A stretch of DNA of 21,667 nucleotides from Haplomitrium mnioides (taxonomy: Eukaryota; Marchantiophyta; Haplomitriopsida; Calobryales): NCBI GenBank assembly GCA_049999725.1, contig JBNGIS010017684.1, positions 1 through 21,667 of the forward strand, given 5' to 3'. The notes below the pieces were generated by a model, which worked only from the letters and a program-made list of their open reading frames with translations, was not told the origin of the DNA and searched no databases. Of this stretch, positions 1 through 9,740 are shown piece by piece; the stretch's first letter is position 1; each line of letters opens with the position of its first letter. A program made the position numbers and the translations under genes.

Positions 1-581
1 TACTTGTATCATTCATCTTTTTTTTTCTCTTCATACTCAATGTGTAATTCAGCTTTGTTACTTGTGCCATTCATCTTTGTTTTTCTATTTACACTCAATG
101 TGTAATTCAACTTTGTTGCTTGTATCATTTATGATTTGTTTTCTCTTCATACTCAATATGTAATTTAACTTTGCTACTTGTATCATTTATGTTTGTTTTT
201 CTCTTCATACTTAACGTGTAATTCAACTTTGTTGCTTGTATCATTCATCTTTGTTTCTCTCTTCATACTCTACATGTAATTCAACTTTGTTACTTGTATT
301 ATTCATATTTGTTTTTCTCTTCATACTCAACAAGTGATTCAACTTTGCTACTTGCATCATTCATCTTTGTTTTTCTCTTCATACTCAACCTGTAATTCAA
401 CCTTATTATTTGCATCATTCATCTTTATTTTTCTCTTTATACTCAACGTGTAGTTAAACTTTGTTACTTGCATCATTTGTTTTGTTTTTTTTTCTCTTCA
501 TACTCAACGTGGAATTCAACTTTGTTACTTGTATCTTTCATGTTTGCTTTTCTCTTCATACTCGACATGTAATTCAACTTC
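1..581. repeat. 58-bp satellite array, left block
   Basis: About ten head-to-tail copies of an AT-rich unit with a 58-bp period: successive CTTGT starts fall at 61, 119, 177 and 235. Each unit contains CTTGTATCATTCATC, a T-rich stretch TTTGTTTTTCTCTTC, and TACTCAACGTGTAATTCAAC. Units differ by scattered substitutions. The period is not a multiple of three, so open frames here are incidental. The array is cut at 581 by the Ty3 LTR and resumes at 13210 in the same orientation, so the retrotransposon landed inside a pre-existing array. No gene is seen. Confidence 0.95.
577..581. repeat. Left target-site duplication of the Ty3 element (imperfect)
   Basis: The five bases before the LTR are ACTTC and the five after the 3' LTR (13210-13214) are TCTTC, a four-of-five match. 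Five bases is the usual Ty3/gypsy duplication length. The mismatch is plausible for an insertion whose LTRs differ by about 10%. Confidence 0.55.
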
Positions 582-1178
582 TGTCAGCCAGTGAATTGGG
601 GTGATGACACATAATTCTTCCCATCATGAGCAGCATTGGGGCAATTCCCCTCTGGTGAGTGTAAAAGCACCTCGGAAGTAGCAGAACTACTTCAATCTGT
701 GAGTACAAGCAGATCGCATGGATCCGAGGAGTGGAATGGGATCATTGCGGAAGGAGAGAAGGGAGGAAGTGGTCACCAATAAGTGGAGCGGCACCACTAA
801 AATTTGAAGGAAGCCAACGAGAGCTCATAAGTGTCACTAGGATGTGGGAATCGAGGCCTAGCGGGTAGGAAGGAACGGCCACCAGAGGAAAATGGGCTGA
901 AGGAGAAAGGTTGAAGCTACAAGGTGGAAATCTGAAAGCGCTCAAGAAGGATGGGGACCGCAGAGCAAGCCTGCAGATGCCACACTCCAGAGGCGATGAT
1001 CAGGGACATAGGAGAAGGGTCGAGACCTTTGTGAGCAAAAGCTAGGCTAGAGATTGGGGAACGTTTCGATCCTGGAGGCATGAGACAAGTTTGACAATGG
1101 TTCGACCCCTTTCTTGAGTATCCGCGGCTCTTAACGGAAACGTCGAGTCTGTTGAGGGCTCCGGAGGATTCCGCGGAA

Positions 1179-1890
1179 ACGTGGCATCTCTAGAGAGCTT
1201 TAGATGATTCAACGGATGACCTGTCGGCACTAGGGAGTCCGTAAGTCTTCACGGAGAGGTGGCGGGCCCAGGGAGTCTGCAAGTTTTCACGGGGAGGTGG
1301 CGGGCTCGGAGCGTCCGAGGGCTTTTAATGGAAATGTGGCAAGCATAGGAGGCTTGTAGAGTTTAGTGAAAACGTGGACGAAGGGGAGGGTCCACGGTCT
1401 TCATCAGAGAAAGGTCAGCGCGACGGTCAGACTACCCCTTTGAAAAACAACATCGGACGGTGGCTCCTCAGATTACGTGGTGTCATTGGAGAGCTTGCGG
1501 AGATTCAAGGGATATGTGATGGTGAGGCAGAGTCCATTGGATTCCATTGAACAAGGTTAATGCGACGGTCCGCCTACCCCTTTGAAAAACAACAACGGAC
1601 AGCGCTCTTGCGGATTACATAGCACTTTGGGAGGGTCCGTGGGATCCTTCGGGTTAGAGAATAGTCAACCATGGAACCAGGTTAGTGCGAATGTTAGGCT
1701 AATTCTTTGAAAAACGGCGTCGGATGGCAACTCCTTGGATTACGTGGTGTCCTCGGAGAGCTCGTGGAGATTCAATGGACACGTGGCGGCAAGGCGGAAT
1801 GCATTGGATTCCACGGAACAAGGTCAGTGCGACGGTCCACCTACCCCTTTGAAAAACGACGACAAATGGCGCTCTTGCAGATTACGTGGC
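1179..1890 (+). promoter_or_regulatory. Cluster of ACGTGG motifs in the LTR upstream region
   Basis: ACGTGG occurs at 1179, 1372, 1475, 1742, 1781 and 1884. The site at 1780-1787 is CACGTGGC, a G-box/ABRE-type core. The 3' LTR has corresponding sites at 10293, 10487, 10628, 10667, 10770, 10895 (repeated at 11041) and 11080. Such ACGT cores are bound by plant bZIP factors. Their clustering in an LTR upstream region suggests enhancer use; this is inference without expression data. Confidence 0.4.
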
Positions 1891-1980
1891 ACTCATGGAA
1901 GGTCTATGAGATCCTTTGGGTCAGAGAAGAGTCAACCACGGAACCAGGTTAGTGTGACGGTCAGACTACCCCTTTGAAAA
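1439..1980 (+). repeat. 267-bp dimeric tandem repeat inside the 5' LTR
   Basis: The landmark TTTGAAAAA recurs at 1439, 1581, 1706, 1848 and 1973, giving spacings of 142, 125, 142 and 125 bp. The structure is therefore two copies of a 267-bp unit made of two diverged half-units. Each half-unit begins after a block like GGTCAGTGCGACGGTC and carries CGGATTACGTGG-like or GACACGTGGCGGC-like sequence. It probably lies in the U3 part of the LTR. Confidence 0.88.
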
Positions 1981-3399
1981 GCGGTGTCGAATGGCGGGGA
2001 CGAAAGAAAGTCAACCTCAATACATGGCACTTCAGAGGAGTCAGAGAGATCCTTCGAACTTCTGTGTCTATCGGATCCTTGGGCTTGGGATCCAAGATCA
2101 ACTACAAGACAAGCGGTCCAACTTCCAAGTTGAATGTGGCATCAGATAGCAACAACAGAAGAAAAGTCAACAACAAACCCTAGGTTCTACGGACTCGGAT
2201 CTGCGGGGATCTCCAAATGCGAATCTTGGAGATTTCATGGGACTTCTTTTCCGCGAGATTCTTCGGAACTTTGTTTTGAGGGGTTCTTCGGATTGGAGTT
2301 CCATGGGAATCTTTGGAATCTCAGTTCGCGAGATTCCTCGGACTCACTTCCGTGTGACCGTTGGGCTTGGCGCCATTCAACGAACCAATGGGACAAGTAT
2401 CGTAACCTCCGAATCTGAGTTTAACAAGATTAACTAACAATGAGGACAAGTGTCACGACATCCGAATCCGAGCCAACGGGATTAACGACCTTTCAACGAG
2501 AAGGACTTGCGAGGGCAGCGGAAGCATAGAGGGGTATACATAGACGGGCTCCGATTGTGATCAAGTTGATGTGCAAGCAAACTAGAGGCGCAACGAGCGA
2601 TCTCGAGACAAGGAAAATGCAAACGAGTTAAGGCAGGATCGGATTCCAGTGAGAAGCAAGTGAAGCAAGTGAACTCACACTAGGGGCAAGCGGAGGTGGA
2701 GGTGGACTGGAGGGGCGCCAAGAATCACTAGACGGGGAGCTCTAGAGGCTCGGGCGATCCAGGTGAACTCATCCCCGCAAGTGGACCAAGAGCAGAGGTG
2801 GATCGATACGAGAGACTAAAAGGGAATCCAGCCTATTGAGAATTAAGGAAAGGCTGCCAAGTGGGATTTTGAAGTCATCTCTACATTCTTTGTGCAAGAG
2901 CATCAACCTAGAGTGCTCGGAGTGCGCTTTGGTGTAATCTTTCAAGTGGAGTTGTGAAGAGGGTGGCTGTGTGAGTGCTTGCGTACTTCGGAGAAGACCT
3001 ATTCGAGGCTCGGGGGTGGAGTGAGCTACCTACGATCAGAAAGACTGTCTTCTAGAGGTGGAAGTCAAAGAAATCCTCTTCCTAGCCTAAGGAAGTAAAA
3101 GTAGGGCTTCTCAAGAGGGAAGTTGAAAAACTATCTGGAGAAGAGTGTGTGGGTGTGAAAGTGGAGGTGAAGATTGAATAGGTAAGTGATTTAGAAGGAA
3201 GAGGTTTGCTAGGGAGACCAATTCCAGAGAACCTTCAAGGACTCTGTTGTGTTGTAGTGCATTGTTGGGTATATATGTGTATGTATGTTTGCTAGCTAGA
3301 TTTACATTCTGCATATTTTGTACCAGAGCCATTTAGATTAGGATTCGACAAGACCAGTTGAGCAGACCTTAGGACAGCTTTGAAGGGGGAGTCAAGTCT

Positions 3400-3606
3400 C
3401 TTGACACAACCCTGTGACCATGGGGGTGAATGCTCTCTACTCCTTACTCTATTTTATAGTGTAGGGAATAACTCATATTAGGATAGTTAGGAATCACGTT
3501 TGTACCAGATCTTGTGACAACCCTGAGAAGGGGAGTCCAGTCTATTATCATTGTTCATTATTGCAAGATATAACACCTTTCTGCCCCCCAAGTATACACA
3601 AGGTGG
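3400..3606 (+). repeat. Near-identical LTR block, 5' copy
   Basis: This stretch matches 12718-12924 with one substitution (G at 3508, A at 12826) and no indel. The roughly 285 bases on either side each show about 25-28 differences. It contains the TATA-like site and the motif CTGCCCCCCAAGTATACAC. The difference in divergence is far larger than local variation along the rest of the LTR. Confidence 0.85.
3450..3459 (+). promoter_or_regulatory. TATA-like site in the Ty3 LTR
   Basis: TATTTTATAG lies in the AT-rich 3' part of the LTR and is identical in the other LTR. It falls inside the 207-bp block that is nearly invariant between the LTRs. It could mark the U3/R boundary. A second candidate, TATATATG at 3270-3277, is altered to TGTATATG in the 3' LTR. 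Confidence 0.3.
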
Positions 3607-3898
3607 TAGGGTCTAAGATTTGGGACCCTTGGAATACATTGAAGGAATTACACAAGGCATGTTGGGTGGTGTGAATGTGGACTTGGGGTTTGTGAATGAA
3701 TGCTCAAATTGCATGCTGAAGAGAGTAAGGGGTGAGTAAAAGGCTTGTAAGGTAAGAGAGGATCCTTAAAGCTTCAAAGTGATAGCTAGATAGGGCCATC
3801 TCAAAAAAGAATCTACGAGCCCTGAATCTGTCCTCCCCTGCCTTCCAAGTGGTTTTTGAGAAGGTTAAGGCCTGAAGGAGGGAAGTGACATGAATGTT

Positions 3899-3915
3899 TG
3901 GCACTAGAAGGAGGG
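3899..3915 (+). other. Candidate primer-binding site of the Ty3 element
   Basis: TGGCACTAGAAGGAGGG begins eight bases after the 5' LTR. It starts with TGG, as expected for pairing with a tRNA CCA end, and lies where minus-strand priming should begin. I cannot match it to a particular tRNA from memory, and base changes since insertion may obscure it. Confidence 0.45.
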
Positions 3916-4065
3916 TCAAAGGTTTGGAGAAACCTGAGACCAACCCGGACCGAAAATATCACTTTGTGCACCAGAGACCCAAAGTCAGATTGTGAAGCAA
4001 ATTCCGAGACATAAAGCTGTTGTTGGTGAGTCTGTTGAAGAAGAGTGGTCGTGGCTAGTGCTAGG

Positions 4066-5580
4066 ATGGCCAATCCGATACCCCCCCTCTGGACTTCGAG
4101 GCCGATTCAAATACAAGTCCTTCAAGGGACGCCCAAAGGATGACTCAAATGCATGGCTGGATGACCTGGAGAACAGTGTAGCAGTTAATGGTGAAAGCCA
4201 TGTGAAAATTGGGATTCTACCAATAGTCTTGAAGGGGGAAGCTCAGCCCTGATACAAGAATTTGCTTGACATTGTCAAGCGGAACTGGCATGCATTCAAG
4301 GCAACTTTCATTGCAAAATTTTGAGGGATCGGGGAAGAGACAGAGGCACTGATCAAGATGAGTCAGCTCAGAATGAAAAAGAAGGAGTCCGTGAGGAAAT
4401 TCCTCCATCAATTCAAGAAGGTGGTGCGGAAGCTGAACTTGCCAGCCACTGACGAGATGCTCACAGTGTGGTTCCTAGCAGCTCTACCCAGGGGAATTGG
4501 GACCTGAGTGAGAAAGACGGATCCACAAACTCTTGAAGAAGCAATCAATGCAGCCCGATCCCATGTCAAGGCTGCAATCACCAGTTCTCGCAGGAAGGCA
4601 CGAGCCAAGTATGAGTCTGATGACTCTTCAAACACCTCATACAGTGGAGAGGAAACAAATGAGAGTTCTGAGTCTCCTTTGGAAAGCGAGAATGAGTCAG
4701 GCAGTAGGAGCTCAGAGGAGGACCGATCATCCCGAAAAAAGAAGAAGAGGAAGGACCTCAAGAAGAAGAAGCAGGCCAAGGAAGTGAATCGTTGCAAGGG
4801 GTCTAGCAAGGGGAAGTACAAAAAACTGAACCCAAACCTGACGCGAGCAGGAAGCCATAGGGAGGGATCAGATTGAAGAGCTGAGTGTCAAGATGAAGGC
4901 AATGAACATCCTTCTAGTTGGGATCAAACTGGAAGGCAGGCCGCTGCCCACCCGAAGAGTAGGAGTCTGGTGCATAAGATGTAAGCAACATGGACACTCC
5001 CCTCGGGAATGTCCGAATGACAACAATGTTGTACACTACGTAAGGGAGGAGGCACCAGAATATGTGAAAGAAGAAGTGGAGTACATGATGGAGGAGGCCC
5101 CGAAGATAGTGTATCAAATTAGTGGGGGGCCTCAGACCATGTTGAGCAGATCCGCAGGAGGGAGCGGAGGGCTAGGAAATCAATGGGCTACCAATCAGCC
5201 ACCCGAGACAACTATCATGGTATGTTGGAATCGTTGCCAACCAGGTCACATTTCCTCTAACTGTCCGGAGCCGCGGAAGAGCGGTTATAGCCAACCGCTT
5301 GCCTTGTGCTTCCAATACAAAAAGGAGGGGCATGTGGCAGTCAATTGCCTACTCACTAGAAGGCCCAATGCACCCCCTAGACCAAACACAATTCCTCCTC
5401 CCCCGCAATTGTCAATCTCATCACTTTGGAAACAGAAGAGGAAGAAAAATTGCCAGGATGGGAGACACTTGTGCCCAAAGATTGTTTCCAAGTGGTGACC
5501 ATAGTCGGAGCGAAAGCCGAAAAGAAGAGCCAAAAGAAGATTGAGCGAAAGGCCAAGAAAGAGGCAGCTCAATCGACCTA
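4066..5580 (+). pseudogene. Ty3 gag pseudogene (capsid and nucleocapsid)
   Basis: Gag would form the capsid and bind element RNA. The capsid-like part reads mainly in the frame of 3938-4876, with hallmark stretches FKGRPKDDSNAWL and ESVRKFLHQFKKV. The only plausible ATG, at 4066 (MANPIPP), is in another frame, so the N-terminus is frameshifted. In-frame TGA stops lie at 4250, 4322, 4505 and 4874. An acidic Ser/Glu-rich and then Lys-rich segment follows (about 4610-4830). After another shift near 4855 the frame ending at 5498 holds three zinc knuckles. The first is intact CX2CX4HX4C (4971-5012). The second (5223-5264) has a displaced cysteine. In the third (5307-5348) the second Cys is Tyr (5316). 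Lys/Glu-rich remnants continue to about 5580. It cannot make a full Gag. Confidence 0.85.
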
Positions 5581-5953
5581 ATTACGGAGTGATTCGGATT
5601 ATTAGAGGGATAATCCAAAGTGGTTCTATCCTAAGCAACAGGACCATGTGAGGAGGCAATTGGAGGCTCTAGAAGCTTTGGACATAGAACAGGCGAAGGA
5701 GAAGACCCTCAAAGAGGTCCGCAAATAGCAAGGAGGGATCCAGGAGGCAAGGACGAAGGTCACAGCTTCCAAAGAGGGAACAAATCCCAGCCCATACAAC
5801 ATTCAAGCAGATGTGAGGGATTGTCTTGTTACGGCCAAAGTAGGCCAACTCATCAAAGACAGTCTATTGTATCGAAGGCAACTCCGAGAATTGTTGATAA
5901 GAGCCAAGAGGAGAAGAAGGCTACCCAAAGTAGGAGCTCCAACAGATCTATAG
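5581..5953 (+). other. Decayed gag-protease linker
   Basis: Readable but stop-interrupted sequence joins the nucleocapsid to the protease. It is rich in Lys, Arg and Glu in the forward frames, for example RRQLEALEALDIEQAKEKTL, and contains stops such as the TAG just before 5954. No conserved domain is visible. It probably belonged to the Gag-Pol polyprotein. Confidence 0.5.
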
Positions 5954-6360
5954 TTGGTGTGTGAGGATAAGAGGGCTTCAGAGATCGACATACAGATTGC
6001 AGAGTGCACACTATCATTGGTGCTCATAGATAGAGGGGCAGGAGTCAACATCATGGTAGAAGAGACAGCTCACAAGCTGGGATTCACGGAATTCCAGCAT
6101 ACAGCCAGAATTATAAGGCTAGCGGATGGATCATGGGTGAAGCCATTGGGCTCCCTTCTCCAAGTACCCACCTTCATTGGAGGAAAGGAGTTCAAGCTGA
6201 ACTATTTGGTCATACGACCCGTCGAGCATCTCCATACCCTGTGTTAATTGGAAGGCCTTGGTTGGGGGAATTCCACATTGGTGTTCGGCTCCAAAAAAAC
6301 AATAGTGCACTATGGCCCTGTTTTTCACTTGGGGGAAACACAATCCGAAGCAGAATATGA
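5954..6360 (+). pseudogene. Ty3 aspartic protease pseudogene
   Basis: Retroviral-type aspartic protease that would process Gag-Pol. The active-site loop is recognisable as SLVLIDRGAGVNIM. The catalytic Asp (6029-6031) is kept, but the expected Ser/Thr of the D-S/T-G triplet is Arg (6032-6034), which should inactivate it. The domain continues through ARIIRLADGSW to a TGT-TAA end at 6247. The typical C-terminal motif, here VLIGRPWL, then appears in a different frame (about 6238-6270), showing a frameshift. There is no independent start; it would be read as part of a polyprotein. Confidence 0.82.
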
Positions 6361-6640
6361 CAGTGAGTGGTCCAAGGAGGAGGAAGAACCGAAATATCAC
6401 TACTAGGTCCAGATGGTGAGTGAAGCGGCAGAGGAGGATTAGTCAGAAGAGGGTGTGGTGTCCGTGAATCAAATTGAGATATCCAAGTACACCAGAACAA
6501 AGCACCAGTGGAGGAAGTCTATGGAAGATCACGCCAGAGATGAGGACATCAAGATCCAGAGGGAGGAAGGGTTAGAATTGTCTCATCAGATGCAGAAGGA
6601 AGACACAAGAAGGTCTGAAGAAGCTCCCCAGGAGGAGGGG
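6361..6640 (+). other. Acidic protease-RT linker
   Basis: A Glu/Asp-rich stretch (for example SEWSKEEEEPKYHY and HQMQKEDTRRSEEAPQEE) with several stops joins protease to RT. Low-complexity acidic linkers here occur in some plant Ty3 elements. No domain is recognised. Confidence 0.45.
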
Positions 6641-6642
6641 GA

Positions 6643-7736
6643 GTGCGATTGGCAACTTTGATGCCGGGGGAAGACACTCACGAGCGAAATGAGATGGGGA
6701 TGGTGCGAGAAGCCCAGCACAAGCAAGTGGTGGTCCAAGAAGGACACACATTCCATATAAGCTCTCAATTGCCTAGAGAATCGAAGCAAGCCCTCACCAA
6801 TCTCTTGCATAATTTCAGTGACGCCTTTTCTTGGAGTCACGTAGATTTGAAGGGAGTCCCAAGGGAATTGGGGGAGCATCGGATCGACTTGGAACCAACA
6901 GCGATCCCGGTGCGACAACGACAATACCAAATGAGCCCCTGATTCTCCTTGCTGGTAAAGGAGGAGATAGACAAACTGTTGGAAGTCGATTTCATCTACC
7001 CAGTGCTGAATAGCGAATGGGTGTCCCTTTGGTAGTGGTGCCCAAGAAGGTGGGACAAGATGGGGAGAAGAAAATCCGAGTATGCCAGGATTTTCAGAAG
7101 CTTAATAAGCCTACGAAGAAGGACCACTACCCATTGCCTTTCACGGATGGGGTGCTGGATTTGGTGGCGGGGCAGGAAATTTACAGCTTCCTCGACAGGT
7201 ATTTTGGGTACAATCAGATTTGGATCCGAGAAAATGATCAACTCAAAATAGCATTCACCACGGAATGGAGGGTGTTTGCATTCAAGAGAATGCCCTTCGG
7301 ATTGTGCAATGCACCAAGTACATTTCAATGAATGATGATGAACATCTTCCATGACTATCTCAGAAAATTCTTGGAAGTGTTCATCGATGACTTCGTGGTG
7401 TATAGCAAGCTGGAGAATCATGAGCAAGATGTAAGGCTCACCCTCCAACGGTGCAAAGAAACGGGGTTGAGATTACATCTGGGCAAGTGTTTCTTCAGGG
7501 TGAAGGAGGGGATACTCCTTGGACATCGAATTTCTAGCAGGGGAATAGAGGTAGATCAGGAGAAGATCGCCAATTGGATGAATGTCGCATTCCCCACCAG
7601 CCTAAAGGAGGTGCAAGGATTCTTGAGATGTGTCGGATATTATCGAAGATTCATTGACCAATTCGCCTCAATAGCTCTGCCCCTCACCCAAATGACCAAG
7701 GGGGTAGCACATTTGAGGCCACCCTTGAAAGACTAG
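6643..7736 (+). pseudogene. Ty3 reverse transcriptase pseudogene
   Basis: RNA-directed DNA polymerase of the element. The N-terminal part, ending VRQRQYQMSP, is followed by a TGA (6943) and continues in that frame to about 7020. The frame then shifts to 7017-7736: VPLVVVPKK, then YSFLDRYFGYNQ with the first catalytic Asp at 7194-7196, then RMPFGLCNAPSTFQ. A TGA at 7329 interrupts before FIDDFVVYSK, whose Asp pair is at 7386-7391. The thumb region VGYYRRFIDQFA follows, and the frame ends with TAG at 7734. All three catalytic aspartates survive, but at least one frameshift and two stops prevent synthesis. Confidence 0.92.
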
Positions 7737-7741
7737 CAAGC

Positions 7742-8150
7742 TTCATCGAGCTGAAGAAGAGACTGGCAAGCGCCCCTATCTTAGTGCCTCCTAGCTAGGG
7801 GAAGGACTTCCATGTGATGATCGATGTGTCTGGATTCTGCATCAGAGCGGTGCTGAGCTAGGTGAATGAGAAGGGGCAGGATCATCGAATTTACTTTGCC
7901 AGCAGACTAGTGGCCCCCGTAGAGAAGAATTACTTTGCTTCTAATCGGGAAGCCTTGGGGATCATCTATGCCTTGAAGAAATTCAGGCATTATTTGCTGC
8001 ATTATAAAGTGATCTTCCATACGGATCACAATGCACTCAAATATATGGTGAACAAACCCAATGTCACCGATCGGATTGCGAGGTGGGTGCTTCTCCTGCA
8101 TGAGTTCAATTTCGAAGTGAGGATCAAACCATGAAGGAAGCACAACAATG
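7742..8150 (+). pseudogene. Ty3 RNase H pseudogene
   Basis: It would degrade the RNA strand during reverse transcription. After a frameshift near 7737 the frame used by the rest of pol begins. The catalytic acidic residues are visible: Asp in MIDVSGFCIRAVL (7823-7825), Glu in SNREALGIIYALKKF (7949-7951) and Asp in FHTDHNALKYMVNKP (8024-8026). Stops occur at TAG 7796, TAG 7859 and TGA 8132. The first two sit where relatives have Trp and Gln. The short distance to integrase leaves no room for a second RNase H. Confidence 0.88.
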
Positions 8151-9478
8151 TCGACTTCTTCTCTATAATTGCAGGACCGATCAACCAAGAGGAGGTGGGT
8201 GACGCATTCCCTGATGAGAACTTGTTACAGGTGAAAGCTGGAAAGGCCACGGACTTTGCTACCATAATTTAATTCTTCTATTCCGCCCAAATTCCAAAGG
8301 ACATCAACAGGGAGGAAGCTGTTGTATTCCTCAAAAAGGTGAAACCATACCTCTTGATCAAAGGAGTATTGCATAAGAGGGGGTATGATGGGATGATCAG
8401 ATGCTGCCTAGAGCGGGATCAGTCCATAATGGTAATGTGGGCCCTCTATGGAGAGGAGGTAGGAGGCCATTTTGTAGCAAACACCACTATCAGAAAAATT
8501 CTAGATGCAGGGTACTGGCGGCCCACTTTGCACAAGGATGTGCATTTTTGGGCGAAGAGATGCGATGCCTACCAAAGAACGAGGCGGCCTACAGCAAATC
8601 AACACCATCCTCTAGTTCCCATCATCCTCCTAACACCTTTTGAGAAGTGGGGAATTGACTTCATCGACCCAATTGCACCCTCCACTCGCAAGGGCAACAG
8701 GTATATCTTACTAGCCACAGACTATGCAACAAAGTAGATGGAGGCCAGGGCCACTCAGAAGGATGATGCCAAGATAGTGGCGGCCTTCCTCTATGAGCAG
8801 ATGTTCTACAGATTTGGACCTCCTTTGGAGCTGGTCAGTGATCAAGGTACCCACTTCATCAATCAGGTAATCCGAGACCTAACTAATCGGTACCTGATCA
8901 AGCATCGCCACACTACAGCCTACCACCCCAAGGCTAATGGTCTGACAGAGAGAGCCAACAGAATCATAGGGAAGATCCTCAATAAGACGATTGCAGCCAA
9001 CAAAGCAAATTGGGATCTCAAGTTGCTCAATGCTACCTATGCCTACAATTTGGCATACAAAACCACAACGGGCCACTGTCCCTACTTCTTGGTCTTTGGG
9101 CAGCATGCTCTGGTGCCAGTGGAGTATGAGGTGCCAACCAGACGACTGCTGGAACAAGAAAGTATGGCAGAAGATCAGAGCAGAAGGGAAAGACTCTATT
9201 AGTTGGAATGTCTGGAGGAAACCAGAGAGCTTGCCCAAGGGAGGTTGGAGCACCAACAACAGTTGAGGAAGCAACAACATGATAAGAGGCTCAAACCAAC
9301 TGACCTCTGGGAGGGAAATCTAGTGCTGCTGTATAACAGCATGTTTGTCCATTTCCCTAGGAAATTGCACACAAGGTGGATGGGGCTATTTGTGCTAAGG
9401 AAGCTACATCAGAATGGGTCAGCAGAGTTGGAGACGTTGGAGGGACACAAATTCGCCAATCGAGTGCACTTTGACTGA
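8151..9478 (+). pseudogene. Ty3 integrase pseudogene
   Basis: It would insert the cDNA copy into the genome. The frame is the same as RNase H and is broken by TAA 8270, TAG 8735 and TAG 9200. In the N-terminal zinc finger only GGH (8468) and one Cys (8561) remain clear; the second Cys is Tyr (8570-8572). The core keeps the whole D,D-35-E triad: Asp in WGIDFID (8657-8659), Asp in VSDQGTHF (8840-8842) and Glu in NGLTERAN (8948-8950). The C-terminus has a GPF-like motif changed to RWMGLFVLRKL and ends with TGA at 9476. No chromodomain follows. Confidence 0.92.
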
Positions 9479-9730
9479 CTCAAGAGGTATGTAAACCAAG
9501 ATGAAGAAGCAGGGGGACCAATTGGAATCCCATCAAATGTACCTGGCCAGCAGAGGTGAGTTATGTATGCAAGTGTATTGTGTGTGTGTGTGTGTGTATG
9601 TGAGTTTGTGGGAGGGGCATTTTGTGGGTTTGTACTACAGCAGCTACGGAGGCCAGTCAGTGACCACTCAGAGGAGAAAACCAATAGATCAAGGAATGGG
9701 GAAGGGTGTTCGCGGGGTTGCTTCACACTC
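9479..9730 (+). other. Ty3 3' untranslated segment with a TG microsatellite
   Basis: About 250 bases between integrase and the polypurine tract hold no domain or convincing ORF. A run of about nine TG dinucleotides lies at 9579-9597. No envelope-like gene is present. Confidence 0.7.
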
Positions 9731-9740
9731 GAAGGGGGAG
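9731..9740 (+). other. Polypurine tract of the Ty3 element
   Basis: GAAGGGGGAG ends three bases before the 3' LTR starts at 9744. This is the expected place and composition for the plus-strand primer. Confidence 0.8.

Larger units (their letters stand above)
582..3890 (+). repeat. 5' LTR of the Ty3 element (3309 bp)
   Basis: It starts TGTCAGCCAGTGAATTGG directly after satellite and ends GGAAGTGACA at 3890, giving perfect TGTCA/TGACA terminal inverted pentamers. It aligns end to end with 9744-13209. The first 2.5 kb is GC-rich and includes a short direct duplication of about 38 bp near 1234-1310 and the 267-bp dimeric repeat. The last kilobase is more AT-rich, with a TATA-like site. Short open frames here, such as an antisense one at 742-945, recur in the other LTR simply because the LTRs are copies. 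No host gene is visible. Confidence 0.93.

Noticed and set aside
1-581. CRISPR-like array of regularly spaced repeats
   Set aside because: The whole 58-bp unit is repeated, with no unique spacers, and the context is plant retrotransposons. It is a satellite.
4408-4821. 137-codon minus-strand ORF rich in Ser, Leu and Phe
   Set aside because: It lies antisense to the acidic/Lys-rich gag segment, whose codon composition leaves the opposite strand open.
6996-7448. 150-codon minus-strand ORF opposite RT
   Set aside because: It is a shadow of the conserved RT coding strand with no domain of its own.
9579-9597. TG microsatellite as a possible regulatory or Z-DNA element
   Set aside because: It is short, common in genomes, and lies in the untranslated tail of a dead element.
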